Shown here: positions 44,514 through 54,720 of the stretch, piece after piece | Numbering within the stretch: the first letter of the stretch is position 1 | How the letters are laid out: each line of letters opens with the position of its first letter | From: Ziziphus jujuba | Taxonomy: Eukaryota > Streptophyta > Magnoliopsida > Rosales > Rhamnaceae | NCBI RefSeq assembly: GCF_031755915.1 | Contig: NC_083389.1 | Coordinates: 24,365,001-24,429,000, forward strand | Reading direction: 5' to 3' | Length of the DNA stretch: 64,000 nt | The notes under the pieces: generated by a model | Told to the model about the DNA's origin: nothing | The model's database searches: none | What the model saw: the letters and a program-made list of their open reading frames with translations, nothing else | Made by a program: the position numbers and the translations under genes

Positions 44514-45503
44514 AAAATTAGGATTGTTCTATAATCTTTGAGCAGAACATATAAAACCAGGAAGTATATTGGAGTATGGATTGGTATTTCTCATATGTTA
44601 CATGTGTTTTATGGCCATTCATTTGCAAAGGGATTATAATTAGAAAGTGACTTTGAATATTATTATGCTATTGATTCTAAGTGGTTTTTTTGGGCTTCTT
44701 TATTGTGTCGTCTCATGTATAAATTCTATTTAATTTCTCAATGTTATATTCATTTTTTTAATTTTTATTTTTTTGGGGAATATTATATTCATTTGATTGG
44801 TTAAATAGTACCATAAGATTGTGGAATCTGTATTATGTCTCCTATTTTATTATTTTGAATTTACTAAGGGGGTAGAGGATTAATTAATTAAAGTGAAAAG
44901 GTTTGAAAAGCAAGAGAAAATGTTTGTGAATGCTCTATTTCACTGCATTGCAATATACTTAATAATGACAGGATGAGCATATTCACCCAAGGAAAAAAAA
45001 CAAAAAAAAAAAAAGGTGACAGGATGAGCATGCACAGTAATTTTCACAGTGAATATCAAGCAAAATGTATGAATAGGGAAAAGCCATATAATATATATGT
45101 CTGTAATTCTTATAGTCATTGTTATTGCTAAAGATTACGGAGTAGTTAGAATTTGGAGGATTTCGTAGAAAGCTTGCTATTGTTTTTTTTTTGTTTTTTT
45201 TTTTTATATATATATCTTCTTTGGCTTTTTAGCTTAATAAATCCTGTATTGTCTTCTTTAGAAGTCAGGACTGGAGATTAGTTGTGTAAGCATGTCAACG
45301 AATACTAGGGATGCTTAAGCGATCCAGATGTGCTTATATGGGCAATATATGCATTTAAAAACATCAAGGACAAATAAGAACCCAAATCGTCAATTTTGAA
45401 AATGCTTAGATCGAGAACATGTCATACATAATTGTTAATTTGTTAAATATTCATTTATTTGCACTTATAAAATAATTAAATTATATATGTTTACTTGATA
45501 CAG
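44495..45503. other. non-TE DNA after the Athila-2 break
   Basis: AT-rich, no long frames. It holds the tiny poly(A) insertion at 44966-45031 and a poly(T)/TATATA tract near 45183-45214. Confidence 0.5.
44966..45031 (+). repeat. mini retroposon-like insertion with 15-bp target duplication
   Basis: TGACAGGATGAGCAT occurs at 44966-44980 and exactly again at 45017-45031. The 36 bp between them end in an A-rich tail. This is the signature of a severely 5'-truncated poly(A) retroposon insertion; the inserted body (ATTCACCCAAGG) is too short to classify. Confidence 0.55.
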
Positions 45504-45711
45504 GAAAAAGGATGTGATAAATTCATTTGGGCAACTTGACAAAATGGATATACTTATTAGTGCAATTCATTGTTTATCTTTGCAAGTGGAGAAATCTAAT
45601 AATATTCTTGAAGTAATTCAGAAGAATACTAAGAGAAGCCACCAATATGACCTTCAGATTATTATAGTTGTTGCAATTTTATTATTTCTTTTGTTTAAAA
45701 TGTTTGCCTAG
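45504..45711 (+). pseudogene. candidate terminal exon of a tail-anchored membrane protein
   Basis: An open stretch follows TTGATACAG (acceptor-like) and runs in the frame KKDVINSFGQLDKMDIL to TAG at 45709-45711. It looks like a short amphipathic helix (LISAIHCLSLQVEKSNNILEV), a basic patch (KNTKRSHQY) and a C-terminal hydrophobic segment (IIIVVAILLFLLFKMF), the build of a tail-anchored protein. There is no ATG at the exon start, so it would need upstream exons, and none is visible before the Athila-2 break. It could be a live gene's last exon, a fragment, or chance. I do not recognise the family. Confidence 0.35.
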
Positions 45712-46212
45712 TGATGCAGTGACCATATATATATGTGTCTGTTCTATTGGTAAACTAATTATGTACTCAATTCTACTATGTCCTTGTTAAACACCATATG
45801 TATGGTACAAAAATATAACTTGTTTTTTGGAAATTGTTTGGTAAAAGTATCTATGCAATATGACTTGTTTCGTTCAATTGTTTGGTGAATTAAATGTCAT
45901 TCCTCCATTATATATGTTGTCCTAACCAATCCTTGGTCCTCGAAAGTCTCCATACAGTGATGGGATGATCCAGGTGAGTTTTGTAGTCCATATTGATTTC
46001 CCTTCTATATTATTGGATGCTGGTATCAAAGCAGCGTTATGCTCCTCTATTAGAGATTTGTCAAATGCCTTTTGCTTTCTCTTTTGAGTTGTAGTGGTAT
46101 TAAATTCCATATGGAAAAGATAGTGTAGTTTTTCTTAAGACCTATCTAGAGGTTGGTGATATTGTTCAAACAAGTACAATCATAAAAAAGTATTGTCTTC
46201 TGGTGTTTGCAG
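45712..46212. other. non-TE DNA, no gene identified
   Basis: AT-rich. It ends in TGTTTGCAG, the acceptor-like sequence before the CLU-like exon. A 62-codon minus-strand frame (45922-46110) has no recognisable features. Confidence 0.4.
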
Positions 46213-47080
46213 CATGAGAAGAGAACTTATGAGATACTTGTCAAACAACTTGGAGAGGAGTATTCAAGGACACCTGACTCTCAAAACTGGATGAAGACAT
46301 TTAAAATTCGTGAGCTACATGTGAAAGCATGTTCCATAAGGCTTTCAAGGTGAACTTTTGATGGAACGCAGTTTCAAATTTCTTTCAAGATCATACTTGC
46401 TTCACCACCAAACTTTGAATGTTGCTTCTACTCAGATTGCTATTGATATTCTTAAGGTATCTTGGGTCTCTTTTTGCTTATGCAGTTCGAATTTCACTTT
46501 TTTGATAATGTTTAGATATAAAGATCTAACTTTAACAGTGCACTTTTCTATTTATTTTTTTTCCCTTGAATTATTCCATTTTTATTTTATCCTATTATTT
46601 GTATTTATTGAGTTTTATAACTGCATTTCTAATCACCTGTGAGAAGGATTACGAATCTATCTTTTCTCCAAATGCTTTTTCGTATTGCATGATAATCTTC
46701 CGATCTATTATTGAATAAAAACAAGTAATATTAGTTCTTTGATACTATTATTGCAAAAAAAAACAAGTTACTTTAGTTCTTTGATACATAATCATTCATT
46801 GTGCATGCTGCTAGGATTTGTAGACTTGGAACCCTTGAGCATTTTGTTTATTTGATGGCTAACTTTTGCATGGCAGGCCAATCCTGACTTGATACAAGCA
46901 TTCCAAGCTATTGCTGTAGCTGGAGGATCTAGGAATTCCAGTGCTTCTATTAACAAATCTTTCAATGCTACAGTTATTAGTGATGTAGGAAGAAAAAATG
47001 GTTTTCAATTCTTAATTACATCATCATCATTCGCTTACTTATGGAGGGTTTTAGCTACTTTGCCTGCAGAAATTCAATAG
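46213..47080 (+). pseudogene. degraded 3' exons of a clustered-mitochondria (CLU/FRIENDLY-type) gene
   Basis: Exon-like block A (46213-46456) follows TTTGCAG and reads HEKRTYEILVKQLGEE, then QNWMKTFKIREL. It is interrupted by about 76 bp of unrelated sequence (46330-46405) that breaks the frame, then resumes as TLNVASTQIAIDILK ending AAG|GTATCT. Block B (46877-47080) follows GGCAG and reads ANPDLIQAFQAIAVAGGS, then NKSFNATV, before diverging to a stop. From memory these match the C-terminal region of plant CLU-family TPR proteins, which help distribute mitochondria, including the exon break before the A-x-PDLI motif. No TPR or CLU domain exons are visible upstream. Best read as a pseudogene fragment; confirmation needs a protein search. 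Confidence 0.6.
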
Positions 47081-48801
47081 GGTAAGATATACAGAGCATG
47101 CAAAAAATGCTCCATCAAACATATTTACTTCAATCTATATATGAGCCAACCACTTTTAACACTTTTCATACAACGAGCTTTCATTGATTTATTAATTGTA
47201 GAAATTTATATTCCAACTTGTCTTAGCTTGGTTGTGTTGCTTAAATTCTCAATTTTTAGCCTCTCATATGATTGAGAGTTGAAAAAGGATGGTCCTTTCT
47301 TTGATAAACTTTCAAGTATAAAAGACATGGCATTTTACATATATTTGAAGATGTGAGAACAGAAAGGCAATGTTGGCAAAGAGAAAGAAGACAAAGTCAT
47401 TAATTAATTAGGAACAAAGGAGACAAATTAGGAATTTCATGGTTGTTGAGGAGTCATATCAATATCAGATGGTTGGGTCATATGGTCTATGATAAAAAAG
47501 ATGGTTGGATCATATGATTTATGATATAAAATGATAGAGAGTGATTGACACATCTCAGCTACCATCGTTGGACCTACTCTTTAACATGGTTTATATATTT
47601 CTTTAGTCATCTTGCTTGGTTGAGGTCTAATTAATATGTAAATGGTGCAAATTGGAGATGGACTATTAGGACTTGGTAAAATACATATAATTAATTTGCG
47701 AATTGCCCGATTGACTATTCAATTCCAATCAACCTCAAAAATGCATTTCCAGTGTACTAAATAAATATTTGTCAAAGTTCCATGTCGATTAATGTAAATG
47801 CCAAAATAACTAGTTTTGAAGAATGTCACAAACATAAAAAATCAAAATACAAAGTAATTTCTTCAAGCATGAGACAAATTCTAAAGTACCACAAATTGTT
47901 TTGGAGTTATTTTTCTCTCAAGCATAGATCAATTACACAATCTGCTCCAACTCTCTTGCATAACTAGGAGTTTGATTGATGAGTTGTAGGGAAGGAATCT
48001 TTTCACAAGGTGCAAATTCTTTTGGCTTCTAGAAATAGATAGAACCACTTAAATAATGGTTTCTTTTTTCCAAGGAAAAATAAAAGGAAAAGGAAAAACA
48101 TTCCGACTTGATTACCTCTTTAATATAATTCAGTAGTTCTTTATTAGAAGTGAATAGCAACATTTACAGTGCATTGCTAACTGCCTTCTCACCGAATCCA
48201 GCTATTTCATCTCTAAAAGTGATAACATAAACTAAGAAATAAGAATAACATGATGAAAGCATGTTCCAAGAGTACAAGCAAACCTAAAACCTAAAATGGT
48301 GAGGATTAGAATTCAAATGCACCAACCAACGGTTACCAAATATCAGTGATTATACACCACAACCACATGCAATTGATGATCTTGAAAGCAAAAATATGCC
48401 AATACACAATCCAAGGCAATTTTCTAGGCTTCCAACATTTTATGAGTCAAACTATAAATTGTAACTCCTAACTTGTATTAACAAGGTATTTCTTATTATC
48501 TAATATTAGCTTAGGGAAAGAAAAATGGAACCATTATTTATGTTAATAGACATTGACACTAGGAAACATAACAATGTAAAACAAATGAGAAACATATGAA
48601 TGATAACACACTGCAAATGGAGGTAGTAAATTACACAAGAACCATGGTGCTGATTGCAATAGCTAATAAACCAAAACTTAGGTAAACTGCTGGATCACCT
48701 AATGATGAGTATTTATTTTAATTTTCTTTTCCTCTCATTCAGTTTATTTTGATTATATTTATTCTCTACATCACACTTTTGTTAACATTAAACAAAGGAA
48801 G
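47081..48801. other. non-TE DNA up to CRM-3
   Basis: No convincing gene. It includes an imperfect tandem pair of about 33 bp (AGATGGTTGGGTCATATG and AGATGGTTGGATCATATG, 47467-47533). It ends ACAAAGGAAG at the CRM-3 LTR. Confidence 0.5.
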
Positions 48802-49747
48802 TGATGAGGACATGACCAAGAGCCCGTCAAGATGGAGCCCAGATCCACTTCAAATGTCTACAGGACCCATAACCCGAGCACGAGCAAAGAGATTGAAAAA
48901 GGCACTAAATGGTTTAATCCAAGAGGTGTTTTCAACCCAAGGAAGCAAGTTCATTAGTGAAGATGAACTAAAATTGATTCATATGATTGGGATGGTGGAT
49001 GCCTACGTGAAAGAGAGTTTAACGCATGGACTTCTACAACATGGTGATGTGGCATCATATGGTGACATGGCATCCAACTAAGCTTGGCCAAATTTTATAA
49101 TTAGGAAAATATTAATTTTTATTTATGTTTTGATTGGATTTTGGCATGTTGCCTATTTACTTTCCTAATTTAGTTTTTATTAGGTTTTTAAATTACTTTC
49201 CTAATTTTATTAGATTTGAATTGGTCAAGAATTAAAGGCCATTCAAATTAGGAAACTAGGAGATAAATTAGGTTTCCTAAACCTAACCACATTAGGTTTC
49301 CTAAACCTAACCAAATTAGGTTTCCTAAGCCTAATCACATTAGGTTTCCTAAACCTATCAAAATTAAGTTTCCTAAACGTAATTTTCGTCCATCATTATT
49401 CCACCTTTACTTTTAGCAAATTTAGGAAAGCTTTGTAATTTATTTTTCCTATTTAAAGGCACATAAGTCATGAATAAAGAGGAGATTACAATTTTGATTA
49501 AAAGTGAGGGTGATTCTCTTGGTTCTCTAAGAACTATATCGAACCTTTTTCAAGCTTTGTTTGTGGAGTTCAAATTCGACTTATCAATAGGTTATTCCGC
49601 ACCCTATTGTGGCGTCTTCACTATACCAAGGTTCTTACCTCAAATATAGGTAACAGGTCGAGGTCTTCCATTGATAACTTGTAATTAGAAGGTCCTAATT
49701 CAATCTTTGTTACGGGTTTAGAGGCAGGTCGCCCTAGGTTCGTATCA
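48802..49747 (+). repeat. CRM-3 5' LTR (946 bp)
   Basis: TGATGAGGAC to CGTATCA. It encodes a clean integrase-tail segment ending GDMASN-stop (49081). Then follow a five-unit minisatellite, the promoter-like CCTATTTAAAGGC at 49448-49460, and AATAAA at 49473-49478, which fits a poly(A) signal near R. Confidence 0.88.
49268..49383. repeat. CRM LTR palindromic minisatellite, 5 units
   Basis: Five AGGTTTCCTAAACCTAACCACATT-like units at 24-bp spacing; the last two are mutated. Confidence 0.82.
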
Positions 49748-49750
49748 ATT

Positions 49751-49762
49751 TGGTATCAGAGC
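49751..49762 (+). other. primer-binding site, tRNA-iMet type (CRM-3)
   Basis: TGGTATCAGAGC, 3 bp after the LTR end. Confidence 0.87.
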
Positions 49763-50683
49763 TAGTTTCTAATTATGGGTTTGATCTATCTATTTCTTTT
49801 CTTTTGTTTCATTGTTTTTCTTGGTTTTTTTTTTCTTCTGCAATCTTAGCATTAGGTTGAGGTTGCTTCTATCATCATACATATTTTGCATCTTAAAAAA
49901 AAGAAAAATTTCATTATTTGTCAAATTAGGTTTTCCTTGTCTTACTGTATTCTTGTTTCCTAGTTTGTTGGTTGTCTTTTATCATTGTTCTTGTTAATTT
50001 TGTTGATTTTTCTTTGCTGTTTTAGTCTTCAATATTTGTATTCATATATTCAAGAAAAAGAAAAAAGAAAAAAGAAAATTCAAACAAATATTAAAAAAAA
50101 AATTTTTTTGGTGTTTATCTTTGCTAATGCAGTTGTTTTATGTTGTGTGAGTGAAAAAAAAAAATATTGTTCTTGTGGTTTGTGGCATTGAATTATTGAG
50201 AATCAAGAGAAACCAGGTAGTGAAATTTTTTTTTCAGCTGATTTGAGGAGTACCAAAAACAAGCCAAAATCAATATCGAAGATAAGTTTTGTTGAATATT
50301 CACTAATTCCATTTTGTAAATCTCATTCCAATTTGTTCCTCACATTCTAGTTTCTTTTGTTCTCGCTAAATTTCTTGTTGAGCTTTCATCGTTGCCTTTT
50401 TTCTTGTCACTTTTCATTCTATTTCTCTTGTAGCCTTATTTTCATAACTGTTTGGTAGGTCTATTTGGATTGTTACTTGCTAGTTTGTTTTAGTTTGAAA
50501 TTAGCTTACAAAGAACCAAATAAAATTACTAGAATGGTAAAAGGCAAGAGAGGTGAGAATTATAGAGGGTAAAAGCTGAACTATAACTAGAGTACAAACA
50601 CGAGTGACCTTGAATTTGAGTGAGACACGTGAGGGAGTGTTGTGAGGCCTTTCTTTTTTACTAACAAATTTTGCAGAAAAATC
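49763..50683 (+). other. CRM-3 leader
   Basis: Non-coding, T-rich. It ends TTTTGCAGAAAAATC before the gag ATG. The open frame upstream of that ATG (from 50642) is leader sequence. Confidence 0.65.
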
Positions 50684-52973
50684 ATGTTACAAGACAAAAG
50701 CAAAGAAAGCATGGATGAAAATCCAGGTGTGACTGATCCGAAGTTATACATTCAAGCCATGGTGGGAGAACTTCAAAGAGCACTACGGTTGGAGATGGGG
50801 CAGATCCATGATAGGTTGGATAGGATGGAATCATCAATCCAAACACCGCAGCCACAACCTCCACAAAGGTTTGTTCATGGACGTGGTAGAGGAAGAAATA
50901 CTCCAAGAAGGGAAGAATGGGAACGTGTGGGAGATGACTATGAGGAAGAAGAGGAAAACATTGGTTTAGGAACCAACCAACTCTGTGGGAGAGAGAGGTT
51001 AGATCGAGGCAGTGACTATGGAGGAACTAAGATGAAAATACCATCATTCCAAGGTAAAAGTGATCCAGAAGCATATCTTGAGTGGGAGAAGAGGATTGAG
51101 ATGGTATTTGATTGTCAGAACTACTACGAGGCAAAAAAGGTAAAATTAGCCGCTGTTGAATTCACGGACTATGCTATTGAACTACTCCGAGAAAGCGTTT
51201 TGTACCTAGCCATTACTATAGGAGCATTTTTCAAAAATTACAAAGCTTTTCTCAAGGAAATAGAAGTGTGGAGGACTATTATAAGGAGTTGGAAATCTTT
51301 ATGATGAGGGCTAATGTTGAGGAGGATAGGGAGGCTACAATGGCATGCTTCTTGGCTGGTTTGAACAGGAAAATAGCAAATCAAGTGGACTTGCACCACT
51401 ATGTGAAGATTGAGGAGATGTTGCACATGGCCATCAAAGTAAAGTAACAACTCAAGAGGAGGGGTACCACAAGACCTAGTATTGCTCAACACACTTGGAA
51501 AGCAAGCCCATCCACATGGAAACCAAATCAACCCAAGTTTGAAGATAAAGCCACCACACGGCCTAAATTCGAAGTTAAAGCGGAACCATCCTCATCTAAG
51601 CAAGTAAGTAAATTCGATTCATCTTCAACTAGAAATCGAGATATCATGTGCTTTAAATGTCAAGGCAAGGGTTATATTGCAAGTCAATGTACATTTTAAG
51701 AGGGTCATGGTGATTCGGGAAAGTGGAGACATTGAAACTGAAGAAGAAGAATCAGACAATGAATCCATGCCACCATTGGAGGACATTGGTTATGAAGATG
51801 AAGAAGATTATAAGTATCCTGTTGGAGGGGACTTGTCATTGGTTGCTAGAAGAGCTTTAATTGTGTATAAAGATGAAAAGGAAGTGCAATGAGAGAACAT
51901 CTTTCATAGCAGGTGCAAAGTCAAGGATAAGGTATGTAGTATGATTATTGATGGAGGAAGTTGTACTAATGTTGCTAGTCTTACTATGGTTGAAAAGTTA
52001 GCTTTACCCACTATGAAGCATCCAGAACCATATAAGCTTTCAACGGCTTAATGATTGTGGAGAGTTGAAGGTGAATAGGCAAGTGAAGATTGCATTCTCT
52101 ATTGGTGATTATGAAGATGAGGTTATTTGTGATGTGGTACCAATGCAAGCTGGTCATTTACTTTTAGGATGTCCGTGGCAATTTGATGGAGATACTAATC
52201 ATCATGGTTGAACTAATAAGGTTGTCTTCAATTTCAAGGGTAAACGAGTGGTGCTTATGCCGATGACTCTTAAACAAGTTTTTGATGATCAATTGGCTTT
52301 ACAAAGGCGGAGAGAAGCTGAACAACAACACAATTAAACTACATCCAACCACCAAGAGAAGAAAAAGAGTGGTGAGGATGAGAGTGTGAGTGAAAAGGAA
52401 AAGAAAAAAGAGAGTTTTTATGCAAAACAGAGTGAGATGAAGAAGCTTTTTTGTTGTAGAAAGCCTATGATTGTAATGATGTACAAAGAAGCATATATGA
52501 ATCATTTAACTAACCCTGATGAATCTGTTTTGCCTAGTTCTATTGTTTTTTTTTTGCAGCAGTTCGATGATGTTTTTCCCGAGGAGATTCCAAGTGGGTT
52601 ACCACCGATTAGAGCGATCGAACATCAAATTGATTTTGTTTCGGAATCAACAATTTCAAATCGGCTGGCTTATAGGAGTAATCCAGAGGAGACAAAGGAA
52701 CTTCAAAGGCAGGTAAGTGAATTGCTTGAAAAGGGGTATTTTAAAGAGAGCATGAGTCCATGTGCTGTACCTGTGTTATTAGTCCCTAAGAAAGATGGAA
52801 CATGGAGAATGTGTGTAGATTGTAGGGCTATTAACAATATAACTATCAAATATCATCACCCTATTCCTAGGTTTAGGAAACCTAATTTTGATAGGTTTAG
52901 GAAACCTAATGTGGTTAGGTTTAGGAAACCTACTATGGTTAGGTTTAGGAAACCTAATTTGAATGGCCTTTAA
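50684..52973 (+). pseudogene. CRM-3 gag-protease-RT pseudogene with a minisatellite-encoded end
   Basis: Starts MLQDKSKESMDENPG. Gag is open to about 51180, where GWWDKE and following residues are replaced by an ELLRESV-type junction: a deletion of over 100 bp with about 11 bp of filler. Gag then continues in another frame to 51447. The knuckle region near 51650 is frameshifted (QCTF-stop). Protease MIIDGGSCTNVASL is near 51940 and DVVPMQAGHLLLGCPW near 52130. RT begins near 52570 (IPSGLPPIRAIEHQIDF), runs to KYHHPIPR and then reads into the inverted LTR array as repeats of RFRKPN plus two residues, stopping at 52971-52973. Other breaks are at 51890, 52040 and 52335. Confidence 0.82.
52868..52959. 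repeat. CRM LTR palindromic minisatellite, 4 units, at the CRM-3/CRM-4 junction
   Basis: Four AGGTTTAGGAAACCTAA-based units. The first is entered from RT sequence through a shared CCTAG. Confidence 0.82.
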
Positions 52974-53404
52974 TTCTTTGACCAATTCAACTCTAATAAA
53001 ATTAGGAAAGTAATTTAAAAACCTAATAAAAATTAAATTAGGAAAGTAAATAGGCAACATGCCAAAATCCAATCAAAACATAAATAAAAATTAATATTTT
53101 CCTAATTATAAAATTTGGCCAAGCTTAGTTGGATGCCATGTCACCATATGATGCCACATCACCATGTTGTAGAAGTCCATGCGTTAAACTCTCTTTCACG
53201 TTGGCATCCACCATCCCAATCATATGGACCAATTTTAGTTCATCTTCACTAATGAACTTGCTTTCTTGGGTTGAAAACATCTCTTGCATTAAACCATTTA
53301 GTGCCTCTTTCAATCTCTTTGCTTGTGCTCGGGTTATGGGTCCTGTAGACATTTGAAGTGGATTTGGGCTCCATCTTGAAGGGCTCTTGGTCATGTCCTC
53401 ATCA
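52868..53404 (-). repeat. CRM-4 3' LTR, truncated
   Basis: From the minisatellite to CCTCATCA at 53397-53404. It contains the coding tail and lacks U5 and everything after the array. The purine tract lies at 53405-53420 (minus-strand AGAGAAGGGGAA). Confidence 0.83.
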
Positions 53405-54684
53405 TTCCCCTTCTCTTGAAAAGGATTTGTCCTCAAATCATCACCTGCACAAGAAGGAGATAAATCAGCGACATTAAAAGTAGCAATTACATTATACTCA
53501 CCTGGAAGATGCAACCTGTAGGCATTGTCATTAAGTCTCTCCAATATTTTGAATGGACCATCTCCACGCGGCATGAGTTCAGACTTTTGTTGTTTTGGAA
53601 ACCTCGACTTCCTTATGTGCAACCAAACCCAATCTCCTGGGTGAAACACTTTCACAACAAATTCTGGAAAAACAAGTTCATCTTTGCAAAAATCACACTT
53701 TTTAAGATTAGCAAATAATCTTTCCTTCCTCAGCACTCCTAAAATAATCCTAAGATGCTCTACATGCTTACCTAAATTTCTACTATATACAAGAATATCA
53801 TCAAAATTAACAACCACAAATTTCCCAATAAATGGACGCATGACATGCTTCATTAATCTCACGAAAGTGCTAGGTGCATTAGTTAATCCAAATGGCATAA
53901 CCAACCCTTCATAGAAATCATGCTTTGTTTTAAATGCTGTTTTCCATTTATCACCTTCCTTCATGAGAATTTGATGATAACCACTCTTAAGATCAATTTT
54001 TGAAAACATGCATGCACCATACAATTCATCAAGCATATCATCTAATCTAGGAATAGAGTGACGATATTTGACAATTATATTGTTAATAGCCCTACAATCT
54101 ACACACATTCTCCATGTTCCATCTTTCTTAGGGACTAATAACCCAGGTACAGCACATGAACTTGTGCTCTCTCTAAATTACCCCTTTTCAAGCCATTCAC
54201 CTACCTGCATTTGAAGTTCTTTTGTCTCCATAGGATTACTCCTATAAGCCAGCCGGTTTGGAATTGTTGATCCCGGAACAAAATCAATTTGATGTTCGAT
54301 CCCTCTAATCGGTGGTAACCCGTTTGGAATCTTCTCGGGAAAGACATCATCGAACTGCTGCAAAATAGAAATAATAGAACTAGGCAAAATAGATTCATCA
54401 GGGTTAGTTAAATGATTCATATATGCTTCTTTGTACATCATTACAATCATAGGCTTTCTATAACAAAAAAGCTTCTTCATCTCACTCTGTTTTGCATAAA
54501 AACTCTTTTTTTTCTTTCCACTCTTTTTCTTTTCTTTTTCACTCACACTCTCATCCTCACCACTCTTTTTCTTCTCTTGGTGGTTGGATACAGTTTGATT
54601 GTGTTGTTGTTCAGCTTCTCTCCGCCTTTGTAAAGCCAATTGATCATCAAAAACTTGTTTAGGAGTCATCGGCATAAGCACCAC
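53125..54684 (-). pseudogene. CRM-4 shortened pol: RT front fused to integrase tail
   Basis: Minus-strand frames 54684-54178 (linker, KKLFCYRKPMIV, RT start VPGSTIPNRLAYRSNP) and 54108-53125 (327 codons). The second runs from CVDCRAINNI through KIDLKSGYHQI and VNFDDILVYS (RT active site, Tyr replaced by Asn before F-D-D) to LFANLKKCDFCKDELV, then FVV joined directly to [12 protein letters not shown] of the integrase tail. It continues without a break through GDGPFKILERLNDNAY, NVADLSP, the purine tract and the LTR to GDMASN-stop. RNase H, the integrase zinc domain and the DDE core are absent. The open 327-codon frame across the deletion is notable. One break lies near 54140-54180. Confidence 0.82.
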
Positions 54685-54720
54685 TCGTTTACCCTTGAAA
54701 TTGAAGACAACCTTATTAGT

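Larger units (their letters stand above)
48802..52867 (+). mobile_element. CRM-3: CRM-like chromovirus, plus strand, 3' half missing
   Basis: 5' LTR, iMet primer site, leader, gag, protease and the first part of RT, then an abrupt switch at CCTATTCCTAG (52860-52870) into the LTR minisatellite of CRM-4 in the opposite orientation. Subfamily I. Confidence 0.85.

Noticed and set aside
45922..46110. 62-codon minus-strand frame in the non-TE island
   Set aside because: No recognisable motif, and the strand is opposite to the nearby CLU-like exons.
44495..48801. Helitron or Pack-MULE carrying gene fragments
   Set aside because: Gene pieces are present, but I could not find CTRR-type ends with a hairpin or long terminal inverted repeats with a 9-bp duplication.
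49268..49383. CRISPR-like array or telomere tract
   Set aside because: Units are a fixed LTR minisatellite in a plant genome with 24-bp spacing and no unique spacers; CCTAAACC resembles telomere repeat only in part.
50642..50683. Extension of CRM gag upstream of the ATG (MRPFFFTNKF)
   Set aside because: The start needed is not ATG, and the segment belongs to the leader ending TTTTGCAG; the ATG shared by all copies is used instead.
53129..53356. 75-codon plus-strand frame, also at 57945-58172 and 10234-10476
   Set aside because: Exactly antisense to the LTR-encoded integrase tail, and it recurs only because the LTR does.
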